Of a stretch of DNA of 64,000 nucleotides, positions 17,894 to 25,919 are shown in pieces. Both the position numbers and the translations under genes were made by a program. This DNA is from Microbacterium sp. MYb62 (lineage in GTDB: Bacteria > Actinomycetota > Actinomycetes > Actinomycetales > Microbacteriaceae). The first letter of the stretch is position 1. Each line of letters opens with the position of its first letter. The stretch lies in contig NZ_PCOY01000008.1 in assembly GCF_002979475.1 (NCBI RefSeq), positions 105,628 to 169,627 of the forward strand. Direction: 5' to 3'. The notes below the pieces were generated by a model. That model was not told the DNA's origin, did not search any database, and was given only the letters and a program-made list of their open reading frames with translations.

Positions 17894-19317
17894 CCGCCCC
17901 GTTCGTGCATCCGTACATCCCCAACACCGCCCCGGAGTCGCGAGCGGCGATGCTCGCGGCCGTCGGTGCCGCGTCGGTCGACGAGTTCTACGCCGACATC
18001 CCGGAATCGCTTCGGCTCGGCCGGCCGCTCGACCTGCCCGCGCCGTTCCTCGCGGAGCAGGATCTCGCCCGTCATGTGCGCGGGCTGCTCGCCAAGAACC
18101 GCTCGACCGAGGAGCGGCTGAGCTTCCTCGGCGCGGGTACCTACAACCACTATGTGCCCGCGGTCGTCGACGAGGTCATCGGCCGTAGCGAGTTCCTGAC
18201 CGCCTATGCCGGCGAACCCTACGAGGACCACGGCCGCTTCCAGGCGCTGTTCCAGTACCAGTCGCTGATGGCCGAGCTGCTCGAGATGGACGTCGTGAAC
18301 GTGCCGACGTACGACGGCTACCAGGCGACGGCGACCGGCCTCGCGATGGCGGGGCGGCTCACCGGTCGCGGTCGCGTGCTGGTCGTCAGCGACGTGCTTC
18401 CGGCGAAGCTCGCGAAGGTGCACGACTACGTCCGCGCGCACCTGACGCTCGAGCTCCTGCCGACCGTCGGCGGCACGGCCGACGTGACCGCCGTTCGCGC
18501 GGCACTGGCCGGCGACGTGGCCGCGGTCTGGGTCGAGACGCCCAGCGCCACCGGCGCGGTCGAAGCGGCGCTGCAGGAGATCGCGGATGCCGCACACGCG
18601 GCAGGTGCCGTGCTCGTGGTCGGCACCGACCCCATCGGCTACGGCATCCTCACCCCGCCCTCGGTCTCGGGAGCCGACATCGTCACCGGCGACATCCAGT
18701 CCCTCGGCCTGCACCAGTGGTTCGGCGGCGCCCACGGCGGCTTCATCGCCGTGCATGACGACCCCGCTTTCGTGATGGAGATGCCGTCCCGGCTCTTCGG
18801 ACTCGCGACCACCGACGTGCCCGGCGAGTACGGCTTCGGCGACGTGGCGTACGACCGCACCTCGTTCGCGCACCGCGAGGAGGGGAAGGAATGGGTCGGC
18901 ACGGCCGCGGCCCTCTGGGGCATCGCCGCCGGGGTCTACCTCGCGCTGATGGGACCCGCCGGCATGGCCGAGCTCGGTGACGTGCTTCTCGCCCGCACCC
19001 GGTATGCCCAGCAGACGCTCGCCGCGGTGCCCGGCATCGCGCTCGACGACGACGCCGTGCACCTGCGCGAGTTCACGGTGACCTTCGCCGACGTCACGGC
19101 CGACGCGGTCGTCACGGCGCTCCGCGCCCAGGGCATCGAACCCGGCGTCGTCGTCGGAGAGCACCGCCTGCTCGTCTGCGTCACCGAACTCACCTCTCAG
19201 GCCGACATCGACACCCTGGCGGGCGCGCTCGCCGAGGTCACGGCATCCGATCTCAGCACGAAGGAGCAGAACCGATGCGACGTACTGAGCGACGACTGCA
19301 AGGAGGAGACGAAGTGA
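17890..19317 (+). CDS. gcvPA: Glycine dehydrogenase (decarboxylating) subunit 1
   Basis: 475 aa, start overlapping the GH42 stop (ATGA). HPYIPNTAPESRAAMLAAVG, FLGAGTYNHYVPAVVDEVI and FEALFQYQSLMAELLEMDV-like text (here FQALFQYQSLMAELLEM) are diagnostic of GcvPA, the N-terminal half of P-protein. With GcvPB it decarboxylates glycine and loads the aminomethyl group on lipoyl-H protein. No gcvH, gcvT or lpd gene is near. A split P-protein is unusual for actinobacteria, which normally have a one-chain GcvP; its place behind a beta-galactosidase is unexplained. Confidence 0.9.
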   Translation: MTAPFVHPYIPNTAPESRAAMLAAVGAASVDEFYADIPESLRLGRPLDLPAPFLAEQDLARHVRGLLAKNRSTEERLSFLGAGTYNHYVPAVVDEVIGRSEFLTAYAGEPYEDHGRFQALFQYQSLMAELLEMDVVNVPTYDGYQATATGLAMAGRLTGRGRVLVVSDVLPAKLAKVHDYVRAHLTLELLPTVGGTADVTAVRAALAGDVAAVWVETPSATGAVEAALQEIADAAHAAGAVLVVGTDPIGYGILTPPSVSGADIVTGDIQSLGLHQWFGGAHGGFIAVHDDPAFVMEMPSRLFGLATTDVPGEYGFGDVAYDRTSFAHREEGKEWVGTAAALWGIAAGVYLALMGPAGMAELGDVLLARTRYAQQTLAAVPGIALDDDAVHLREFTVTFADVTADAVVTALRAQGIEPGVVVGEHRLLVCVTELTSQADIDTLAGALAEVTASDLSTKEQNRCDVLSDDCKEETK

Positions 19318-20921
19318 GTCTCCCCGTCGCCCCGAAGCCGGCGCTGCGCCGCTTCCAGCAGGCTCGCTGGGACGAGCCGATCATCTTCGAGCTGACCACG
19401 CCCGGCGAACGCGGCGTGCTGGTCTCGCAGGTCGAGCCCGGGGTGCGCGAAGCGGTGGGCGACGTGGTCGCCGCGCTGCCCGCCTCCCTGCGTCGTGCCG
19501 CGAAGCCGAAGCTGCCCGAGATGGGGCAGATGCGCGTGCTCAAGCACTACCTGCGCCTGTCGCAGGAGAACCTCGGCGCCGACTTCAACGTCGACATCGG
19601 CCAGGGCACCTGCACCATGAAGTACGCGCCGAAGATCAACGACCAGCTCGCGAACACCCCGCAGCTCACCGCGATGCACCCGCACCAGGATCCGGCCGAT
19701 GCGCAGGGCGTGCTCGAGGTCGTCTGGCAGCTCGAGCGGATGCTCGCCGAGATCTCCGGCATGGACGAGGTCTCGCTGCACACGCAGGGCGGATCGGCGG
19801 CGATCTGGTCGAACGTCGCCATGATCCGCGCCTTCCACGAGGCCAACGGCGAGGGTGAGCAGCGCCGCGAGGTCATCACCACGATCTTCAGCCACCCCTC
19901 GAACGCGGCCGCCGCGAAGGCCGCGGGGTACGAGATCATCACGGTCTACCCCGACGTCGAGGGCTACCCGTCACTCGACGCGCTGAAGGCCGCGCTGTCG
20001 CCCCGCACCGCGGCGATCATGGTCACCAACCCCGAGGACACCGGCATCTACAACCCGGCGATCCGGGAGTGGGTGGATGCCGCGCACGCGGTGGGTGCTC
20101 TCGCCTCGTACGACCAGGCCAACGCGAACGGCATCCTCGGCGTCACGCGCGCCCGCGACGCCGGCTTCGACGTGTGCCACTTCAACCTGCACAAGACCTT
20201 CGGCACCCCGCACGGCAGCGGCGGACCGGGTTCGGGCGCGAACGCCGTGAGCGCGGCGCTGGCACCGTTCCTGCCGGGACCGCGGGTGGTGCGCGACGAC
20301 GATGGGACCTTCGCGGTGGCCGAGGGTGGGGAGTTGTCGATCGGGGCGGTCGGCCCGTTCTTCGGCGTCATCCCCGCGCTCGTGAAGGCCTACTCGTGGA
20401 TCATGGCGCTCGGGGCCGAGGGGCTGCTCGCCGCCGCCGAGACCGCCGTGCTGAACAACAACTATCTGATGGCGCGTGTCCTGGCGATTCCCGGAGCTTC
20501 GGCGCCGTACGCCACCGGGCGTCGCCGCATCGAGCAGGTGCGCTACTCGTGGGAGGAGCTGTACCAGGAGACCGGCATCTCGTCGGAGGAGATCGGCGTG
20601 CGCATGACCGACTTCGGCATGCACTACTGGACCAGTCACCACCCCTACGTGGTGCCGCAGCCGTTCACGCTCGAGCCGACCGAGTCGTACTCGATGGCCG
20701 AGCTCGACGAGTACGTGGCGACCCTCGCCGAAGTGGCGCGCGAGGCACGGGAGTCGCCCGAGGTGGTGCGCACCGCCCCGCACAACCAGACCGTGCACCA
20801 CACGCACCACAACGATCTGGACGACCCGGACCGGTGGGCGATCACGTGGCGCGCGTATCAGCGGAAGTACCCTTCGGTGGGCTCCGTGCGCCGCTTCCCC
20901 GCGGAGTCCGTCGCGTCGTGA
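19314..20921 (+). CDS. gcvPB: Glycine dehydrogenase (decarboxylating) subunit 2
   Basis: 535 aa if started at GTG 19314, which overlaps the gcvPA stop and has a strong AGGAGGAG site; an ATG at 19275 is less likely. FNLHKTFGTPHGSGGPGSGA contains the PLP lysine (about Lys294). EISGMDEVSLHTQGGSAAIW and TNPEDTGIYNP are also typical of GcvPB. The C-terminus is His-rich (VHHTHHNDLDDPDRW). The active-site residues look intact, so a working enzyme is expected, with an H-protein from elsewhere or a different partner. Confidence 0.9.
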   Translation: MSLPVAPKPALRRFQQARWDEPIIFELTTPGERGVLVSQVEPGVREAVGDVVAALPASLRRAAKPKLPEMGQMRVLKHYLRLSQENLGADFNVDIGQGTCTMKYAPKINDQLANTPQLTAMHPHQDPADAQGVLEVVWQLERMLAEISGMDEVSLHTQGGSAAIWSNVAMIRAFHEANGEGEQRREVITTIFSHPSNAAAAKAAGYEIITVYPDVEGYPSLDALKAALSPRTAAIMVTNPEDTGIYNPAIREWVDAAHAVGALASYDQANANGILGVTRARDAGFDVCHFNLHKTFGTPHGSGGPGSGANAVSAALAPFLPGPRVVRDDDGTFAVAEGGELSIGAVGPFFGVIPALVKAYSWIMALGAEGLLAAAETAVLNNNYLMARVLAIPGASAPYATGRRRIEQVRYSWEELYQETGISSEEIGVRMTDFGMHYWTSHHPYVVPQPFTLEPTESYSMAELDEYVATLAEVAREARESPEVVRTAPHNQTVHHTHHNDLDDPDRWAITWRAYQRKYPSVGSVRRFPAESVAS

Positions 20922-22291
20922 TCGGACTCGTCGTCAACCCTGTCGCCGGTGTCGGCGGGCCCGCGGGCCTCGCCGGCTCCGACGGTGCGGACGTGCAGCG
21001 TCTCGCCCGCGCGCGCGGCGCCCGTTCGCGCGTGCAGGAGCGGGCGGCCCTCGCCCTGACGGCGCTCGCCCAGCGGCATCCCGGGCTCGTGGTGGCGACT
21101 GCCGCCGGTGCGATGGGCGCCGATGCCGTGCGCGCTGCGGGGCTGGTGCCGCGCGTGGTGTGGCCGGGGCCGCGTGTGGTGGGTGCGGGGTTGCCGAGTG
21201 CACGGCTTGCCGCCGAGTGCACCGCCTCTTCACGTCGAGATCCCGTGCACTCAGCGATAACCGGTGCACTCAGCGGGGATGAGCGGGCGCGGGCGGGGGA
21301 GCAGGCGGGGGCGACGGGTGCTGTGGACACGTCGCGTGCGGTGGCGGCGCTCGCGGCGTCCGGGGTCGAGCTGATCCTCGTGGTCGGCGGGGACGGGACA
21401 TTGCGGGATGCTGTCGCGGGGCTCGGGACGGCGGAGCATCCGTCGGGCGGCGCGACGGATGTCGGAGGAAATGGCGGGGATTCCGTGGCTGCGGAGGGAA
21501 CCTCCCGACAGGTGCTCCTGCACGAAGAGGATCCGGCGGCGGGGATACCGGCGGTGCTCGGAGTCCCGGCCGGAGTGAAGATGTACTCGCCCGTGTTCGC
21601 GGTCAGCCCGCGTGCAGCCGGAGCCATCGCCGCGGACTGGATCGATCACGGCGGACTGCCGACCGAGGAGCGCGAGGTGCTCGACATCGACGAGGCCGCG
21701 ATGCGCCGCGCCCGCGTCGACCCGACGCTGTACGGCATGCTCCGGGTGCCCTATCGTGCCGGTCGCACCCAGGCGCGCAAGGCCCCGACACCCGCGACCG
21801 AGGCTGCGGCCGTCGAAGCCGCGGCCTGTGGTGCCGTCGCCCGCATGCTGCCGAGCGTCCGGTATCTGCTCGGGCCGGGCGGCACGACCGCCGAGATCGC
21901 CCGCCAACTGGGCATCGGAGGATCCCCGCTCGGCGTGGATGTCGTCCTCGACGGCAGCGTCATCATCCGCGGCGCGAGCGAGCAGGAACTCCTCGCCGAG
22001 ATCGCTCGTGGCCCGGCGCAGGCCGTCATCACCGTGATCGGCGGGCAGGGATTCCTGCTCGGGCGCGGCAACCAGCAGCTCTCGGCATCCGTCCTGTGGG
22101 CCCTCGGCGACGACCCGCTCCTCGTGGTCGCGCCCGAGCAGAAGCTCATCGACCTGCACGGCCGTCCCCTCCTCGTCGACACCGGCGACGCGCAACTGGA
22201 TGAGAGACTCGCCGGCCATGTCCGCATCGTCACCGGCGTCGGCATCACCAGCCTCTATGCCGTGAGCGCCCCCGAACTGACCACCATCTGA
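20918..22291 (+). CDS. ATP-NAD/AcoX kinase-family protein
   Basis: 457 aa starting at a GTG overlapping the gcvPB stop. IGLVVNPVAGVGGPAGLAGS and the nucleotide motif VVGGDGTLRDAV identify the NAD-kinase/AcoX fold; LGVPAGVKMYSPVFAVSP and FLLGRGNQQLSASVLW are typical of AcoX-like members. The substrate is unknown. Two stretches look extra compared with the family: residues about 93-118, encoded by a 76-bp palindromic repeat, and a glycine-rich stretch before GIPAVLGVPAG. Both lie near the nucleotide site but may be tolerated loops. Confidence 0.82.
   Translation: MIGLVVNPVAGVGGPAGLAGSDGADVQRLARARGARSRVQERAALALTALAQRHPGLVVATAAGAMGADAVRAAGLVPRVVWPGPRVVGAGLPSARLAAECTASSRRDPVHSAITGALSGDERARAGEQAGATGAVDTSRAVAALAASGVELILVVGGDGTLRDAVAGLGTAEHPSGGATDVGGNGGDSVAAEGTSRQVLLHEEDPAAGIPAVLGVPAGVKMYSPVFAVSPRAAGAIAADWIDHGGLPTEEREVLDIDEAAMRRARVDPTLYGMLRVPYRAGRTQARKAPTPATEAAAVEAAACGAVARMLPSVRYLLGPGGTTAEIARQLGIGGSPLGVDVVLDGSVIIRGASEQELLAEIARGPAQAVITVIGGQGFLLGRGNQQLSASVLWALGDDPLLVVAPEQKLIDLHGRPLLVDTGDAQLDERLAGHVRIVTGVGITSLYAVSAPELTTI
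21196..21271. repeat. Four-arm GTGCAC palindromic element, intragenic copy
   Basis: GAGTGCAC occurs at 21196 and 21215, and its reverse complement GTGCACTC at 21245 and 21264. Arms are 19 bases apart within each pair, with a 22-base centre, giving 76 bp. The copy at 23833-23908 has the same spacing. This copy is in frame within the AcoX-like gene (SARLAAECTASSRRDPVHSA). Confidence 0.85.
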
Positions 22292-22324
22292 CTCCCCCTC
22301 TGAACGAACCCGAAAGGACACCCC

Positions 22325-23083
22325 ATGCGTCTCGAGAACAAGAAGGCCATCGTCACCGGCGGCGCCGGCGGGATCGGTCGTGCCACGTCACTCGCGCTCG
22401 CCGCGGAGGGCGCGGCGGTCGCCGTCGTCGATCTGAATGCGGATGCGGCCGACGCCGTCGCGGAGGAGATCCGCACCGCCGGCGGCACGGCCATCGCGAT
22501 CGCGGCCGACGTGGCGAGCGAACCCGACATCGAACGGGTCATCGCCACCTCGCTCGCCGAGCTCGGCGGCGTGAACATCGTCTTCAACAACGCCGGCATC
22601 ATCCGCCGCACCACCGCCGTCGAGACGACCGTGGAGGAGTGGGACCGCGTCTTCGGCGTGAACGTGCGCTCGATCTTCCTGATGTGCAAGCACATCGTCC
22701 CCGTGATGGAGGCGGCCGGAGGCGGCTCGATCATCAACACCGGATCGGGCTGGGGCCTCAAAGGCGGCGGCCAGGCGATCTCGTACTGCGCGTCGAAGGG
22801 CGCGGTCGTGAACATGACCCGTGCACTCGCGATCGACCATGGCCCCGCCGGTATCCGCGTGAACTCGGTCAACCCCGGAGATGTGAACACCGGGATGCTG
22901 CGTGACGAGGCCCGTCAGCTCGCGCAGGACACGAACGCCTTCCTCGCGGAGGCCGCCGACCGTCCGCTGCGCCGGATGGGGGAGCCGAGCGAGGTCGCTC
23001 AGGCCGTGGTCTGGCTGGCGAGCGACGACTCCTCGTACGTCACGGGGTCGGCGCTCGTCGTGGACGGCGGGGGCATCGCGTAG
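22325..23083 (+). CDS. Short-chain dehydrogenase/reductase
   Basis: 252 aa classical SDR. Visible are the NAD(P)-binding TGGAGGIGRA, the NNAG motif, the catalytic Ser in NTGSGWGL and Tyr-Lys in SYCASKGAVVN. An acidic residue after strand 2 (VVDLNADAADA) favours NAD. GAAAGGACACCCC precedes the ATG. It lies 33 bases after the AcoX-like gene and probably ends the GH42-gcvPAB operon. It oxidises an alcohol or sugar, but the substrate cannot be read. Confidence 0.9.
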   Translation: MRLENKKAIVTGGAGGIGRATSLALAAEGAAVAVVDLNADAADAVAEEIRTAGGTAIAIAADVASEPDIERVIATSLAELGGVNIVFNNAGIIRRTTAVETTVEEWDRVFGVNVRSIFLMCKHIVPVMEAAGGGSIINTGSGWGLKGGGQAISYCASKGAVVNMTRALAIDHGPAGIRVNSVNPGDVNTGMLRDEARQLAQDTNAFLAEAADRPLRRMGEPSEVAQAVVWLASDDSSYVTGSALVVDGGGIA

Positions 23084-23089
23084 CCGCGG

Positions 23090-23482
23090 TCAGGTGCTCT
23101 TCATCTGGATCAGCTGGATGAGGTTGCCGCAGGTGTCGTCGAGCACAGCGACCCAGGCGTCGCCGATGTCGGTCGGCGGCTGCGTGAAGACGACGCCGAG
23201 CCCGCTCAGGCGCGTGTGCTCGGCGTCGAGGTCGTCGACCGTGAACTGCGCGAGCGGGATGCCGTCTTCGACGAGTGCGTCGCGGTAGGGCTTGACCGCC
23301 GGGTGGCCCGCGGGCTCGAGCAGGAGTTCCGGCCCCTCCGGCGCCTCGGGCGACTTCACCGTGAGCCAGGCGGCATCGCCGAGCGGGATGTCGTGGTGCT
23401 TCGTGAAGCCGAGCACGTCGGTGTAGAAGGTCAGGGCTTTGCGCTGGTCGTCGACGAAGATGCTGGTCAGTTCGATTCTCAT
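23090..23482 (-). CDS. VOC (glyoxalase/bleomycin resistance) family protein
   Basis: 130 aa. RIELTSIFVDDQRKALTFYT, the QFTVDDLDAEHTRL middle and DTCGNLIQLIQ end show the paired beta-alpha-beta-beta-beta modules of the VOC fold. The ATG at 23482 overlaps the end of the upstream ArsR-like gene, so the two form a coupled minus-strand pair. It is probably a small-molecule binding protein or lyase. Confidence 0.87.
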   Translation of the reverse strand: MRIELTSIFVDDQRKALTFYTDVLGFTKHHDIPLGDAAWLTVKSPEAPEGPELLLEPAGHPAVKPYRDALVEDGIPLAQFTVDDLDAEHTRLSGLGVVFTQPPTDIGDAWVAVLDDTCGNLIQLIQMKST

Positions 23483-23760
23483 GGGGTGCTCCGTGTGTTC
23501 GGCCACCGCTCGGCGATGCGGGCGAGGGGCTCGGGGTGGAAGTAGTGGAATTTGGAACGGCCACGCCGCTCCGTGGAGATCAGCCCGGCGGATTCGAGCA
23601 CCGTGAGGTGCTGCGAGACCGCCTGACGGGTCAGAGTGAGGCCGTGCCGCATCGTCAACGTCGTGCAGATCTCGAAGAGCGTCTGCTCGTCGCGAACCGA
23701 CAGCTCGTCGAGGATGAGGCGCCTCGTCTCGTCGTCGAGTGCACGGAACAGATCGGCCAT
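23479..23760 (-). CDS. ArsR-family HTH regulator
   Basis: 93 aa winged helix: MADLFRALDDETRRLILDEL, recognition helix LTRQAVSQHLTVLESAGLIS and wing TERRGRSKFHYFH. ATGs at 23784 and 23769 are in frame. 23760 is preferred because GGAAG precedes it and because a palindrome (23771-23794) that looks like its own operator would otherwise fall inside the gene. No metal-binding cysteines are present. It probably controls itself and the VOC gene. Confidence 0.86.
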   Translation of the reverse strand: MADLFRALDDETRRLILDELSVRDEQTLFEICTTLTMRHGLTLTRQAVSQHLTVLESAGLISTERRGRSKFHYFHPEPLARIAERWPNTRSTP

Positions 23761-23770
23761 GGCTTCCATG

Positions 23771-23794
23771 ATAGGCAAGCCCATGCTTGCATAT
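23771..23794. promoter_or_regulatory. Candidate autoregulatory operator of ArsR gene
   Basis: The site contains GCAAGC-CCAT-GCTTGC flanked by ATAG and ATAT, an imperfect 24-base palindrome just upstream of the chosen start. ArsR regulators usually bind such sites in their own promoter. Confidence 0.5.
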
Positions 23795-23832
23795 CAAGGT
23801 CGAGGTTCAGGCGTCCGCGTTCGGTCGCCGTC

Positions 23833-23908
23833 GAGTGCACGGGAATCTGCCGAGTGCACGGCTTCCCTGCGTCGATACGTCGTGCACTCGGCGACAAGCC
23901 GTGCACTC
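23833..23908. repeat. Four-arm GTGCAC palindromic element, intergenic copy
   Basis: GAGTGCAC is at 23833 and 23852, and GTGCACTC at 23882 and 23901. The layout, 8-11-8-22-8-11-8 bases, equals the copy at 21196-21271. It lies between the divergent ArsR and zinc-ribbon SDR genes. Confidence 0.85.
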
Positions 23909-23970
23909 GGCGGCGGGGAGGCGCGTGCACGTCGGGCGTACCCCCAGGGCACTGGAGTAAAATCGGCACA

Positions 23971-25491
23971 ATGACCGACGCCCCCTCCGACTCTGCACCC
24001 GACCTCGGACCGGGCGTCGACCCCGACGATCTCGCCACGACACTGCGCGTGCTGGCCGAGCTGCACAAGATCGACAACGAGCACCCGGACTTCGTCGCCG
24101 TGCGGCACGCGACCGCGGCGATGTTCAAGGCCGTCAAGCGCGTGCGCCGCAAGGAGATCCGCGACGCGATCGCCGAGGCCGACAAGGCCGTGGTCGCCCG
24201 CACCGCCACCGGAGCACCCGACCGCATCGACGACGAGACCCGCGGCAACGACCTCGCCACCAGCGTGGTGGACGCCCCCATCGCGGGGGAGCTGCTCAAG
24301 CCCCGCAACTGCTACATCTGCAAGCAGCCGTACACGCAGGTCGACGCGTTCTACCACCAGCTCTGCCCGGACTGCGCCCGCTTCAGCCACGGCAAGCGCA
24401 ACGCCCGCACCGACCTCACCGGCAAGCGCGCCCTGCTCACGGGCGGCCGCGCGAAGATCGGCATGCACATCGCGCTGCGGCTGCTGCGCGACGGTGCGCA
24501 CACCACCATCACCACCCGCTTCCCGCGCGACGCCGTGCGTCGCTTCTCGGCCCTGCCCGACTCGGCCGACTGGCTGCACCGCCTCCGCGTGGTCGGCATC
24601 GACCTGCGCGACCCCGCCCAGGTGATCGGCCTCGCCGACTCGGTCGCGGCGCAGGGGCCGCTCGACATCCTCATCAACAACGCCGCGCAGACCGTGCGGC
24701 GCTCGCCCGGCGCCTATTCGCTGCTCGCGGATGCCGAGCTGCAGCCGCTGCCCGACGGACCGCTGCCCGAGATGGAGACGTTCGGTCACACCGCCGATCC
24801 GCACCCGCAGGCGCTGCAGGCATCGGTCGACGCGCATCCGCTGCTGTCGGTCGCGGCCCTCGGCGGCACCGTCGCCGAGCAGGGCGGGCAGGCGCTCACG
24901 GCCGAAGATCTGGCACGTCTCGCGATGGCGCCGGGGTCGTCGTCGCTCGAGAAGCATGCCGACGGCACCGCGATCGACGCCGGTGGGCTCGTGCCCGACG
25001 TGAACCGGGTGAACAGCTGGGTGCAGTCGATCGAGCAGGTCGACCCGCTCGAGATGCTCGAGGTGCAGCTCGCCAACACGACCGCACCGTTCCTGCTGAT
25101 CAGCCGCCTGCGCGCCTCGATGGCGGCATCCGATTCTCCACGCAAGTACGTCGTGAACGTGTCGGCGATGGAGGGGCAGTTCTCGCGCCGCTACAAGGGG
25201 CCGGGGCACCCGCACACGAACATGGCCAAGGCCGCGCTCAACATGCTCACGCGCACCAGCGCCGGCGAGATGCTCGAGACCGACGGCATCCTGATGACCG
25301 CCGTCGACACCGGATGGATCACCGACGAGCGCCCGCACTACACGAAGGTGCGCCTCGCGGAGGAGGGCTTCCACGCCCCGCTCGACCTGGTCGACGGCGC
25401 CGCCCGCGTGTACGACCCGATCGTGCGCGGCGAGGCCGGCGAAGACATCCACGGCGTCTTCCTGAAGGATTACGAACCCAGCCCCTGGTGA
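23971..25491 (+). CDS. SDR oxidoreductase with zinc-ribbon N-terminal region
   Basis: 506 aa, twice the usual SDR length. An N-terminal helical part of about 110 residues is followed by a zinc-ribbon-like CYICKQPYTQVDAFYHQLCP with a second CxxC (CPDC). The Rossmann domain then begins at KRALLTGGRAKIGMHIALRL, with NNAAQ. About 100 residues of insertion follow before the Ser-Lys region (MAKAALNML), where a serine- and lysine-containing site replaces a clear YxxxK. GTGGATG-like context is absent; ATG 23971 is the start nearest conserved sequence. The substrate is unknown. Confidence 0.82.
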   Translation: MTDAPSDSAPDLGPGVDPDDLATTLRVLAELHKIDNEHPDFVAVRHATAAMFKAVKRVRRKEIRDAIAEADKAVVARTATGAPDRIDDETRGNDLATSVVDAPIAGELLKPRNCYICKQPYTQVDAFYHQLCPDCARFSHGKRNARTDLTGKRALLTGGRAKIGMHIALRLLRDGAHTTITTRFPRDAVRRFSALPDSADWLHRLRVVGIDLRDPAQVIGLADSVAAQGPLDILINNAAQTVRRSPGAYSLLADAELQPLPDGPLPEMETFGHTADPHPQALQASVDAHPLLSVAALGGTVAEQGGQALTAEDLARLAMAPGSSSLEKHADGTAIDAGGLVPDVNRVNSWVQSIEQVDPLEMLEVQLANTTAPFLLISRLRASMAASDSPRKYVVNVSAMEGQFSRRYKGPGHPHTNMAKAALNMLTRTSAGEMLETDGILMTAVDTGWITDERPHYTKVRLAEEGFHAPLDLVDGAARVYDPIVRGEAGEDIHGVFLKDYEPSPW

Positions 25492-25503
25492 GCGCGGGCG
25501 GCG

Positions 25504-25842
25504 TCAGCGCGCGCGTTCGCCGAGGTTCGCCGAGGCCCAGCGGCCGAGCTGGTCGAGGATCGGCAGGAGCCCCTCGCCGCTGGGTGTGAGCGCGTAGGAC
25601 ACGGTGATCGGAGGGCCGGCGTCGACCGTGCGGACGACGAGTCCGGCATCGGCGAGCTCGGCCAGTCGGTCGGAGAGCACGGTGTCACTGATGCCCGCGA
25701 CCGCGCGGCGCAATGCGACGAAGGTCGAGGGACCCCCGCCGAGTGACGACACGATCATGCCGTTCCATCGTTTTCCGAGCACGCTGAAGGCCAGTGTGAC
25801 GGCGGCATCGCACACCTGCCGCACTTCGTCGACCTCGGTCAT
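25504..25842 (-). CDS. HxlR-family HTH regulator
   Basis: 112 aa winged helix: VLGKRWNGMIVSSLGGGPSTF, AGISDTVLSDRLAELADAGL and the C-terminal YALTPSGEGLLPILDQLGRW are all characteristic of HxlR. VCDAAVTLAF contains the single N-terminal Cys that often senses electrophiles in this family. It is divergent from an azoreductase gene, a common pairing for quinone- or aldehyde-responsive repression. Confidence 0.9.
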   Translation of the reverse strand: MTEVDEVRQVCDAAVTLAFSVLGKRWNGMIVSSLGGGPSTFVALRRAVAGISDTVLSDRLAELADAGLVVRTVDAGPPITVSYALTPSGEGLLPILDQLGRWASANLGERAR

Positions 25843-25876
25843 GGCCCCATCCTACCCGTGCTACGTTAACCGATGC

Positions 25877-25895
25877 CGCTAAGAAAAACCTAGCG
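25877..25895. promoter_or_regulatory. Candidate HxlR operator
   Basis: CGCTAAG-AAAAA-CCTAGCG is an inverted repeat with one mismatch, in the divergent region between the HxlR and azoreductase genes and about 25 bases before the latter's ATG. Confidence 0.5.
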
Positions 25896-25919
25896 ACTGT
25901 GAAAACGAGAGGTAGGCCT

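Noticed and set aside
19275..19313. ATG at 19275 as gcvPB start
   Set aside because: The GTG at 19314 has a strong AGGAGGAG site and the 4-base overlap seen throughout this operon; the longer start adds a non-conserved basic segment.
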